Positions 24,014-32,166 of a stretch of 34,106 bases of DNA are shown in pieces. The notes under the pieces are model-generated. The model saw only the letters and a program-made list of their open reading frames with translations. It was not told the DNA's origin and did not search any database. Both the position numbers and the translations under genes were made by a program. Numbering within the stretch: the first letter of the stretch is position 1; every line of letters begins with the position of its first letter. Source of the DNA: DUEN01 sp024277095 (GTDB taxonomy: Bacteria; Chloroflexota; Anaerolineae; DUEN01). The stretch spans positions 1 to 34,106 of the forward strand of contig JAJRVX010000480.1 of assembly GCA_024277095.1 (NCBI GenBank), written 5' to 3'.

Positions 24014-24796
24014 CTACACCAGGCAGGCGAACGCACCGTGATGTCCCGTGCGACCATGTTCGGCCCGATGGGAGAAGAACTCATCCACACGGCACGCCGT
24101 GCATATCCCCGCCACCTCGATCCGCCGAACGCCCGCCTCCCGCAGCAACCGCGCGTTCGCCGCCCACAGGTCGAAGGAATGCGCCCCATCGTCCCATCGG
24201 GGCAGCAACCCATCCGGGGATCCGAAGGCCGCGATCACCTCGCGCACGACCTCGGGGCCCACCCGGTAGCAACACGGGCCGATGGCCGGCCCGATGCCCG
24301 CGATGAGGCTCTCCGGGCGGGAGCCGAACGCCCGCCGCATGGCATCCACCAGGGCCGTCGCGATGCCAGCCACCGTGCCCCGCCATCCCGCATGAGCCAC
24401 CCCGACGGCGCGCCGATCCGGATCGTAGACGATGAGCGGCACACAATCGGCGAAGCGGAGCAGCAACGTCACGCCGGGCTCGTCCGTGACCAGCCCATCG
24501 CAGGCGGGCACGACCTGCCCGCACATCTCCCGCCCCACCCGCTCTACGCGAGCTCCATGCACCTGCTGCGGGCTCACCAACGTGGCGGGGTCCACGCCCA
24601 AAGCCGCGCACAGCCGACGGTGATTCTCGGCGACCCGCTCCGGAACGTCCCCCCGGGCCGTCGTCAAATTGAGCGACGCGAAGGGCGCAGGGCTGACGCC
24701 CCCCAGCCGGGTGCTGATGGCATGGCACACCCCTCGCTGCTCGGCCAGCTCCGTGAACTGATAGAACGTAACCCCTTGAACGGTGCGTCGAAACAT
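24014..24796 (-). CDS. pgeF: PgeF/YfiH family multicopper-oxidase-like (polyphenol oxidase) protein
   Basis: The 260-residue product has all the family blocks: CHAISTRLGGVS, SLNLTTARGD, LVSPQQVHGARV, CDGLVTDEPGVTLLLRFADCVPLIVYDP, GVAHAGWRGTVAG, AGIGPAIGPCCYRVG and the terminal SHRAEHGRTGHHGAF. The His of QQVHG, the Cys of ADCVPL and the His of AHAGW are the usual zinc ligands. Members have been shown to act on purine nucleosides (adenosine, inosine) and, in E. coli YfiH, to correct peptidoglycan precursor composition; which applies here is unknown. ATG at 24796 is the family start (MFRRTVQGV); an upstream in-frame extension overlaps the radical SAM gene. The gap to that gene is eleven bases, so they are co-transcribed. 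Confidence 0.93.
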   Translation of the reverse strand: MFRRTVQGVTFYQFTELAEQRGVCHAISTRLGGVSPAPFASLNLTTARGDVPERVAENHRRLCAALGVDPATLVSPQQVHGARVERVGREMCGQVVPACDGLVTDEPGVTLLLRFADCVPLIVYDPDRRAVGVAHAGWRGTVAGIATALVDAMRRAFGSRPESLIAGIGPAIGPCCYRVGPEVVREVIAAFGSPDGLLPRWDDGAHSFDLWAANARLLREAGVRRIEVAGICTACRVDEFFSHRAEHGRTGHHGAFACLV

Positions 24797-24807
24797 GAGC
24801 AGCAGCG

Positions 24808-26577
24808 TTATCCCAACAGACCGGTCGGCTGACGGCGCGGCCGAGGCGAGCCCCCATCGCCCGTACGGCCACGTCGCCTGGGAGGAAGCCCCTCCAGGAA
24901 GCGAAACGCCCACGCCTCATCACAGGCGCCGCAGATCAAGCAGCCGGCCGAATCGATCGGGCAGGGCTGCCCCGGCCGGCCGCGTTCCGCCAGACGACGC
25001 TCCATGCGCCAGTAGCTCTCCCGGATCGCCGGGTTCACGATCCGCCAGGGCAAGGGGCAGTCCTGGGGCCACGCCCCCAGATACTCCTCGGCCGAAAGCC
25101 CGCATCCCGCCATCGCCCGGCGAAAGGCGGGGATCGACAGCTCCTCCACACGCAACAACACCTGGGCCAGGCGGCGGTCGCCACGGGCCAACACCCCCTG
25201 CACGGCGGCCCACTCGGGCGAATCCGCCCGGACGCCGATCCGATGTGGAGCGAGCTGCCGTTTGATCCATCGCTGTCGCCGCTTCAACACCTCCACGGGC
25301 GCCATCGGCTCCCACTGGAAGGGCGTGTGCGCCTTGGGCACGTAGGGGGTCGTGTTGATCGTGATGCGGCGTGAGAAACGCCTCCGGGCCTCTAACACGA
25401 AGTCGACCAGCGCCTGGATGTCCGCATCCGTCTCAGTGGGATGCCCGACCATGAAATACAGCTTGAGCTGCGGGAACCTCAGACGCTCGGCCAGATCCAC
25501 CGCGGCCAGCAGATCCTCCTCCCGCTGCGTCTTGCTGATCACGTCCCGCAGCCGCTGCGACCCTGCCTCCGGCGCGATGGTCAACGTCTGCGTGCCGCTC
25601 TCCGCCAACAACTCCACCAGCGGCACGCTGATGGGATCCGTGCGCATGGACGAGACGCTAACCCGGGCGCCCATGCGGCGGAGCTCCTCGGCCAGCCGGT
25701 CGATCTCCGTGTGATCGGACACGGCGGCCGCGACCAGCCCGAGCTTGTCCCGATGCCGGAGCCCCTCACGCGCCCAGTCCAGGATGACGTCCACCGGCAC
25801 CTCACGGGGCGGGCGGTAGATGTAACCGGCCAGGCAGAAGCGACAACCCCGCCCACACCCGCGCGCGATCTCCATGAGATGCAGATCGCCGAACTCGGTA
25901 TCCGGTGTGTACAGACAGGAAACGGTGGAATGCGCCGTCAGATCGCGCACCCACAGCCGATCGATGGGACGCCAGTCCGGCCGCGTGGGATCGTTATGGT
26001 GAACGAGCGGCACGTAAACGCCGGGAAGCCCCGCCAACCGCTCCAGCACGTCCCCCCGGGATGAATCAGCGGCATCTCGGAGCTGCTCGGTGAGGTCCCC
26101 GATGATTCCCTCTGCCTCACCGATGACGATGGCGTCGAAGAAAGGGGCCACCGGCTCCGGGTTCATGCTGAGCGCCGGACCGCCCCCCAACACCAGCGGC
26201 CAGTCCTCGTCCCGATCCTCGGCCAGCGGCGGGATGCCCGCCTGTCGCAGCATCTCCACCACGTGGAAGTAATCCATCTCATAGGAGACGGTGAAGGCGA
26301 GGACATCGAACTCGTCCACCGGCCGCTGCGACTCCAGGGAGATCAGCGTCCGTCCCGCCTGAAGCCCGCCCTTGTCCCAGAAGACGCGCTCACATACCAC
26401 ATGCGGCCGCTCGTTGAACGCACGATAGATCGTCTGCAGGGCCAGGCTGGACATCCCCACATAATACGTGTTGGGATACGCCAGCGCGATCCGCAGCCGG
26501 CCTCCCCAGTCCTTATAGATCGTGCCCTGCTCTCGATCCAGGATCCGCCGGGCTCGTGCAATCTCTTCCCACCTCAT
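24808..26577 (-). CDS. B12-binding-type radical SAM protein (TIGR03960-like)
   Basis: The product is 589 residues. The N-terminal half (YPNTYYVGMSSLALQTIYRAFN, then LLRQAGIPPLAEDRDEDWPLVLGGGPALSMNPEPVAPFFDAIVIGEAEG) has the cobalamin-binding-like fold of this class. The radical SAM cluster is bound by Cys241, Cys245 and Cys248 in IARGCGRGCRFCLAGYIYRPPRE, followed by SDHTEIDRLAEELR, SVSSMRTDPISVPLVELLAESG and LTIAPEAGSQRLRDVI, as in TIGR03960. A Cys-rich segment near the end (CPIDSAGCLICGACDEAW) may hold another metal site. TIGR03960 proteins commonly pair with a DUF2344 protein; none is present beside it. The chemistry is unknown; RNA or cofactor modification is possible. The start has GGGAAG ahead of ATG. 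It heads the minus-strand run that includes pgeF. Confidence 0.88.
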   Translation of the reverse strand: MRWEEIARARRILDREQGTIYKDWGGRLRIALAYPNTYYVGMSSLALQTIYRAFNERPHVVCERVFWDKGGLQAGRTLISLESQRPVDEFDVLAFTVSYEMDYFHVVEMLRQAGIPPLAEDRDEDWPLVLGGGPALSMNPEPVAPFFDAIVIGEAEGIIGDLTEQLRDAADSSRGDVLERLAGLPGVYVPLVHHNDPTRPDWRPIDRLWVRDLTAHSTVSCLYTPDTEFGDLHLMEIARGCGRGCRFCLAGYIYRPPREVPVDVILDWAREGLRHRDKLGLVAAAVSDHTEIDRLAEELRRMGARVSVSSMRTDPISVPLVELLAESGTQTLTIAPEAGSQRLRDVISKTQREEDLLAAVDLAERLRFPQLKLYFMVGHPTETDADIQALVDFVLEARRRFSRRITINTTPYVPKAHTPFQWEPMAPVEVLKRRQRWIKRQLAPHRIGVRADSPEWAAVQGVLARGDRRLAQVLLRVEELSIPAFRRAMAGCGLSAEEYLGAWPQDCPLPWRIVNPAIRESYWRMERRLAERGRPGQPCPIDSAGCLICGACDEAWAFRFLEGLPPRRRGRTGDGGSPRPRRQPTGLLG

Positions 26578-26618
26578 CCGCCGCTTCCCTTCGCCATTCC
26601 CCCATCCTCTCCATCATC

Positions 26619-27281
26619 TTATCTCACGAACCCATCGTAGATCCATCCCTGTAACACCGCGGTCCAGGAAGAGTAACGCACCGGGTCCGGCAGATAGGAC
26701 CATACCAGGGCGAGGGCTTCCCGCAGATCCAGGAAGGCCCGTCGCCGCCAGGGCATGGACGACACGGCCACGTCCGGGGTCGGGCTGGGGTATACGGTGA
26801 CGCCCTCCCGGTGGAACATCCGGTACGTCCGATACAGATGCAACGGGTGGCTCACCACGATCGCCCGCCGCCATCCATGACGGCGCATGAGGCTTGCGGC
26901 CACCTGCGCGTCCTCCCAGGTGGAGAGGGAGCCCTCGGCCAGCCGGATATGCGAATCGGGGACGCCCCGCGCCAGGGCCAGGCGGCGGGCCACAGCCGCG
27001 GCGGAAGCGGAATCGCCCGTGAATCCGCCGGTCAGCATCAGATAAGGCGCCCATCCCTCCCGATAGAGGTTGACGCCGTGCTGGGTGCGACTGCGAAGAT
27101 CGGGACCCGGCTGGCCATCCGGCAATACCCGGGCACCCATGACGATGATCACGTCCGCCTGCTGTCGCCGATCGACCTGTCCGTAGCGATCGATTCGCCA
27201 TCCCAGGCCGACGATTCCCAGGATCCCCCCCAGGATCAGGATCCCCAGCCCACAGGCTATACCACGCAACCGATTCCACAT
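26619..27281 (-). CDS. YdcF/SanA-like (DUF218) membrane protein
   Basis: The product is 220 residues from the ATG at 27281. It has one N-terminal membrane helix (IACGLGILILGGILGIVGLG) and then a DUF218 domain: ADVIIVMGARVLPDGQPGPDLRSRTQHG, LMLTGGFTGDSASAAAVARRLAL, RLAEGSLSTWEDAQVAASLMRRHG and IVVSHPLHLYRTYRMF. Family members such as SanA and YdcF are linked to envelope barrier function, and YdcF binds S-adenosylmethionine in vitro; the reaction here is unknown. A TATAAT box lies seven bases before the ATG, so the message may be leaderless; a TTG at 27317 or GTG at 27305 would be the alternative start. It lies 53 bases downstream of the second response regulator. Confidence 0.87.
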   Translation of the reverse strand: MWNRLRGIACGLGILILGGILGIVGLGWRIDRYGQVDRRQQADVIIVMGARVLPDGQPGPDLRSRTQHGVNLYREGWAPYLMLTGGFTGDSASAAAVARRLALARGVPDSHIRLAEGSLSTWEDAQVAASLMRRHGWRRAIVVSHPLHLYRTYRMFHREGVTVYPSPTPDVAVSSMPWRRRAFLDLREALALVWSYLPDPVRYSSWTAVLQGWIYDGFVR

Positions 27282-27288
27282 GAACACG

Positions 27289-27320
27289 ATTATAGCATGG
27301 CGCACTCGCGCCACCAAACG
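27289..27320 (-). promoter_or_regulatory. Putative promoter with inverted repeat in the spacer, upstream of the ydcF-like gene
   Basis: On the minus strand TATAAT (27294-27289) is preceded, 17 bases earlier, by a weak -35 (TTGGTG). The spacer holds a perfect inverted repeat, TGGCGC-GAGT-GCGCCA (27313-27298), a plausible operator or the 3' hairpin of the upstream regulator mRNA. Transcription would begin at or beside the A of the ATG. Confidence 0.4.
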
Positions 27321-27334
27321 ATCTCAGTCACCCC

Positions 27335-28066
27335 CTATTCCGCCGAGGCCTCCCGCTCCCGTCGAAAGTCCACGAAGCGATACCCCACCCCGCGCTCGGT
27401 CAGGATGTACTTCGGATGGTTCGTGTCCTCCTCGATCTTCTGCCGCAGATAGGCAATGTACAGACGCAGCAGCTGGATATCATCCCGATACTCGAATCCC
27501 CAGACCTTCTGCAACAGGACCTCAGAGGGCACCACCCAGCCCGCGTTCTGCACCAGATGGTAGAGGAGCCGCCACTCCGTCGGGCGGAGGTTCACCCGCT
27601 CGCCGTCCACGATCACCTCGCGGCGGGCGAAGTCGATCTGCAGCCGATCATCGACCTTGATCACCTCGTCGGAGCGCACCGAACGATCGGTGGCCCGACG
27701 CAACACAGCCTTGCAACGATCGCTTAGCTCCAAAGGGCTGAACGGCTTGGTCACGTAATCGTCCGCGCCGCCCGAGAAGGCCAGATGCTTGTCCCCCTCC
27801 TCCCCCTTGACGGTCAACATGATCACCGGCACATCGGAGATCTCCCGGATCGCCCGCAACGCCTCAAAGCCATCCATCTCGGGCATCATCACATCCAGGA
27901 TCACCAGATCGGGCAGCTCGGTGCGCACCTTCTCCACTGCCTCCAGGCCATTGGAGGCGGTGATCACCCGAAAGCCATCGAGCTCCAGGTTCTTCTGGAT
28001 GAATTGGACCATTCTCGGCTCATCATCGGCCACGAGGATCAGCTTTCCGGCAAAGGGGTTGCTCAT
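27335..28066 (-). CDS. Second OmpR/PhoB-family response regulator
   Basis: The 243-residue product has a receiver with acidic pocket (LVADDEPRM), phospho-acceptor Asp58 (LVILDVMMPEMDG), Thr (MLTVKGEE) and Lys (YVTKPFSPLEL). A winged helix follows (LRPTEWRLLYHLVQNAGWVVPSEVLLQKVWGFEYRDD ... LRLYIAYLRQKIEEDTNHPKYILTERGVGYRF). The phosphorylation site and both domains are intact. AGGAGG four bases ahead of the ATG is the best ribosome site in the window. There is no neighbouring histidine kinase. It differs from the first regulator across the DNA-recognition helix, so they probably control different genes. Confidence 0.94.
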   Translation of the reverse strand: MSNPFAGKLILVADDEPRMVQFIQKNLELDGFRVITASNGLEAVEKVRTELPDLVILDVMMPEMDGFEALRAIREISDVPVIMLTVKGEEGDKHLAFSGGADDYVTKPFSPLELSDRCKAVLRRATDRSVRSDEVIKVDDRLQIDFARREVIVDGERVNLRPTEWRLLYHLVQNAGWVVPSEVLLQKVWGFEYRDDIQLLRLYIAYLRQKIEEDTNHPKYILTERGVGYRFVDFRREREASAE

Positions 28067-28117
28067 AAACCTCCTCTTCCTGGGCGCATCCCACCGCGAG
28101 ATGCAGGCTCTTCAAGG

Positions 28118-28146
28118 ATTGTATCATGCCTCAGTGCCCTCGGCAA
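28118..28146 (-). promoter_or_regulatory. Putative promoter for the second response regulator
   Basis: On the minus strand TTGCCG (28146-28141) and TACAAT (28123-28118) are 17 bases apart, with a start near 28111 and a leader of about 45 bases. Confidence 0.5.
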
Positions 28147-28167
28147 CACAAGGCGAAAGAGGGTGGC

Positions 28168-28417
28168 GTATCCAAAACGGTAGAAATCCAGCGAGATAAC
28201 CCACGGTGCCTATCGTAGGTCCTCAGGGATGGCGTGGAGAGACCTCCCTCCGCCCAAACATCCCCTTTTCCGCCTGGAACCTGCCCTTTCCCGGCCTGAT
28301 TCGGGCGGAGGAGGCCGGGCGAGACAGCTGTGGGCGGAAACCAGGGGATTTTCTTTTGGGGAGCTGCGCCCCTCAAAGCTCCCCGCCGTATCCCCACGCG
28401 AAAAAGACGCATGACCC
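28168..28417 (+). repeat. Dispersed intergenic repeat, copy C (longest)
   Basis: The 516-base divergent gap between the regulator and thrC is half filled by this element. It starts with GTATCCAAAACGGTAGAAA (28168-28186), shared with copy B. The imperfect palindrome TGGAGAGACCTCCCTCCG (28235-28252) follows, then ACATCCCCTTTTCCGCC and CCTGCCCTTTCCCGGCCTG with ATTCGGG. The downstream half aligns with copy A. It ends with GAAAAAGACGCATGACCC (28400-28417), a 17/18 match to the edge of copy A in inverted relation. Confidence 0.8.
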
Positions 28418-28502
28418 GAAAGAGGGGCGGCGTACCCGGGCGGGACACGTCCCCATCGAGGCCGGGGATACAGGCCCATGCACGATCCCCAAACGCCAGC
28501 CG

Positions 28503-28531
28503 TTGACAAAGCCTCCCTGCGATGGTACATT
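28503..28531 (+). promoter_or_regulatory. Putative thrC promoter
   Basis: A consensus TTGACA (28503-28508) and TACATT (28526-28531) are 17 bases apart. The start would fall near 28538, which rules out the upstream in-frame ATG at 28478 and supports ATG 28583. Confidence 0.65.
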
Positions 28532-28582
28532 GAACATGCCTGCCATGTGCACAAATCCGTACTCATAGATGGTGAGAGAGGC

Positions 28583-29916
<1,334 letters not shown>

Positions 29917-29920
<4 letters not shown>

Positions 29921-30522
29921 TCCAGGAGCACGATCTGACGCTGCGTGGCCGGCGCATCGTGCTACGTCCCTTCACGGAGGCCGACCTTCCCACCGCCCTG
30001 GCCTGGTACCAGGACGAGGAGGTGCTGCGCCTGAGCGAGGGGAACGACATCAACGCCCGATCGGCGGAGGACATCCGCCCCATCTACGAGTACCTCTCCC
30101 AACACGGCCTCCTGTTCATCATCGAGGTGAACGGGCACGCCATCGGCGAGATCTGCCTGGAGCGCATGAACCTGCCCTGGGTGAACGAGCGCTACCCCGG
30201 CGAACGGATCTACCGCCTCCCCATCCTCATCGGCGACAGGCGGTACTGGGGGCAGGGCTACGGGACCGAGGCGGTAGAGCTGCTCCTGGCCTACGGATTC
30301 GAGCGGTTGGGCGCCGACCGCTTCTACATCCCGGGCGTGTGGGGGTTCAATCAGCGCAGCCTACGCCTGTGGCGTCACTTCGGGTTTCGAGAGGTGGACT
30401 GCCGGCCCGTGGTGCTGGATCGACGCGGGCGTATCGATGAGACCGATGAGATCGACCTGATGCTGACCCGGGCGGAGTGGAAGGCATATCAGGAGCGCCG
30501 GAGGGTTGGTCTCCATGAATGA
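29917..30522 (+). CDS. GNAT family N-acetyltransferase (RimJ/RimL-like)
   Basis: The 201-residue product shows the fold order of RimJ/RimL-type acetyltransferases: LRGRRIVLRPFTEADLPTALAWYQDEEV at the N-terminus, FIIEVNGHAIGEICL in the central strands, the acetyl-CoA loop RRYWGQGYGTEAVELLLAYGF, and NQRSLRLWRHFGFREVD at the end. The acceptor could be a protein N-terminus, an aminoglycoside or a metabolite; nothing in the sequence decides. The start is GTG at 29917, overlapping the thrC TGA (GTGA) with GGAGGAGG upstream. Its own stop overlaps the following gene by eight bases. Confidence 0.88.
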
Positions 30523-31543
30523 GCGCGAGCTATCCCGTTACAGCCGACAGATCCTGTTTCCCGCGCTGGGGGAGGCCGGCCAGCGCCGCCTCCTGCGCTC
30601 GCGCGTGGCCGTCATCGGGTGCGGGGCCACCGGCAGTGTGATCGCGAACCTCCTGGCCCGGGCGGGCGTCGGATACCTCCGGGTTGTGGACCGGGACTTC
30701 GTGGAGCTGAACAACCTGCATCGCCAGATCCTGTTCGACGAGGAGGACGCGGCCGAGGCGTTGCCCAAGGCAGTCGCTACGGCCCGCAAGCTGCGCCGGA
30801 TCAACAGCCAGATCACCGTGGAGGATGTGGTCACGGACGTGAACCCGGGCAACGTCTCGGGCCTGATCCGGGATGTGGACCTGGTCATGGACGGGACCGA
30901 CAACATGGAGACGCGTTACGTGCTGAACGACGCCTGCGTGCGCCTGGAGAAGCCGTGGATCTACACCGGCGCCGTCGCCTCCTACGGCATGACGATGACC
31001 ATCATCCCGCATGAGACGGCGTGCCTGCGCTGCGTGATGCCGGAGCCGCCCACCCCGGGCTCCCTGGCGACCTGCGACACGGCCGGCGTGTTGGGCCCGG
31101 CCGTGTCCGTGGTGGCCTCCATCGCCGCCGGCGAGGCGCTGAAATGGCTCTCGGGAATGGCCGAGGTCACCCGGGGGATGCTGCACTTCGATCTGCTGGA
31201 CAACCGCCTGGAGCGCTTCGAGATCAGGGGGCCCCGTCCTGATTGCCCCACCTGCGGCCGGGGCGAGTATGCGTTCCTGGAGGCGGAGGCGGGCACCCAA
31301 TCGGTGACCCTCTGCGGGCGCAATGCCGTGCAGGTGTCCGCGGCGGGAAGCTCTCCGCCGGATCTGTCCCAGCTCGCCCGCTCCCTGGAGAAGGTCGGTC
31401 GGGTCCGGGTCACCCCCTACCTGCTGCGGGTCCAGGTGGATGATTACGAGTTCACCATCTTCCCCGACGGCCGGGCCATCATCAAAGGAACCGACGACCC
31501 GGCCCTGGCCCGGGCATTATACGCTCGCTACATCGGACATTAG
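30515..31543 (+). CDS. thiF: ThiF/MoeB-type E1-like adenylyltransferase
   Basis: The product is 342 residues. It has the ATP-binding loop GCGATGSVIANLLARAGVG, the VDRDFVELNNLHRQILF motif, the acidic MDGTDNMETRYVLNDAC block, zinc-binding Cys170/Cys173 (CLRC) and Cys244/Cys247 (CPTC), and the catalytic-region Cys187 in TCDTAGVLGP. A C-terminal extension beginning TLCGRNAVQV is typical of ThiF in Bacillus-like lineages, favouring thiamin thiazole synthesis over MoeB. The enzyme would adenylate the C-terminal Gly of a ubiquitin-like sulfur carrier (ThiS or MoaD), but no such carrier is encoded nearby. ATG at 30515 has GGAGGG nine bases ahead; TTG at 30506 is less likely. Confidence 0.88.
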   Translation: MNERELSRYSRQILFPALGEAGQRRLLRSRVAVIGCGATGSVIANLLARAGVGYLRVVDRDFVELNNLHRQILFDEEDAAEALPKAVATARKLRRINSQITVEDVVTDVNPGNVSGLIRDVDLVMDGTDNMETRYVLNDACVRLEKPWIYTGAVASYGMTMTIIPHETACLRCVMPEPPTPGSLATCDTAGVLGPAVSVVASIAAGEALKWLSGMAEVTRGMLHFDLLDNRLERFEIRGPRPDCPTCGRGEYAFLEAEAGTQSVTLCGRNAVQVSAAGSSPPDLSQLARSLEKVGRVRVTPYLLRVQVDDYEFTIFPDGRAIIKGTDDPALARALYARYIGH

Positions 31544-32166
31544 CGCAAAAGATCGCCCCTGGCGCATCTTCGCGGGAGGAAGCGACCGCCGCGGCCCCAG
31601 GAAGGGCGCTTTCGCTCCGGAAACCGGGAGATGCCGAGGGCTCTCCCCCCGACCCAAGAGGCCTTTTCCCGCCCCTGGCCTATTCCCCCCGGGCCCCGAT
31701 GAGTACGGGCCAGGCCCAGACAGATAAGGGGCAGGAAGGAAGGAGGAGCCCACACCCCAACGATCCCCACGAGCAAAGCCGACACCTCTTCGCTGAGGCG
31801 TTCCACCGCCATCCTCCACCAGACACGTCGCACACGCGATCCACAAGGCGGCCACAGCCCGGAACACGCGAGGACATGTCAAGCGCTGACCGTTGAGGAA
31901 CTTGAGAGAGACTGGGCTGCCTATCCGCACCCCCCATGAAATGTCCCACCGATTTACGTCAAAATTCCAAAGGCATCCCTTGAGACGGGCACATAGGGAA
32001 GTGACGGCTGAACAGTTTGGCTGAGCGAGAACGCTACGAGGCTCCGCTGGCGGCCCCCCAGGGGGTCAGCGATATGAGCCTTCTGGCAAGTGTTCCACAA
32101 GGTGCCGTATATTCCCCCGACACATCCCAGACCCTGTATGATCAACTCTGCGAGGAGGAGCCGAGA
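31544..32166 (+). other. Intergenic region with possible repeat relic and an unexplained short frame
   Basis: The first part (about 31560-31700) is GC-rich and includes AGGCCTTTTCCCGCCCC and a CCCCGGGCCCCGAT pattern, loosely like the post-palindrome part of the dispersed repeat; kinship is doubtful. Further on, an open frame without a start ends in ALTVEELERDWAAYPHPP and a stop (TGA, near 31938). It looks like the tail of a protein but cannot be named. From about 31940 the sequence becomes less GC-rich, and GAGGAGGAG just before 32167 serves the next gene. Confidence 0.4.

Noticed and set aside
31560..31700. Sixth copy of the dispersed repeat
   Set aside because: Only short pyrimidine-rich matches are shared and the palindromic head is missing; similarity could be compositional.
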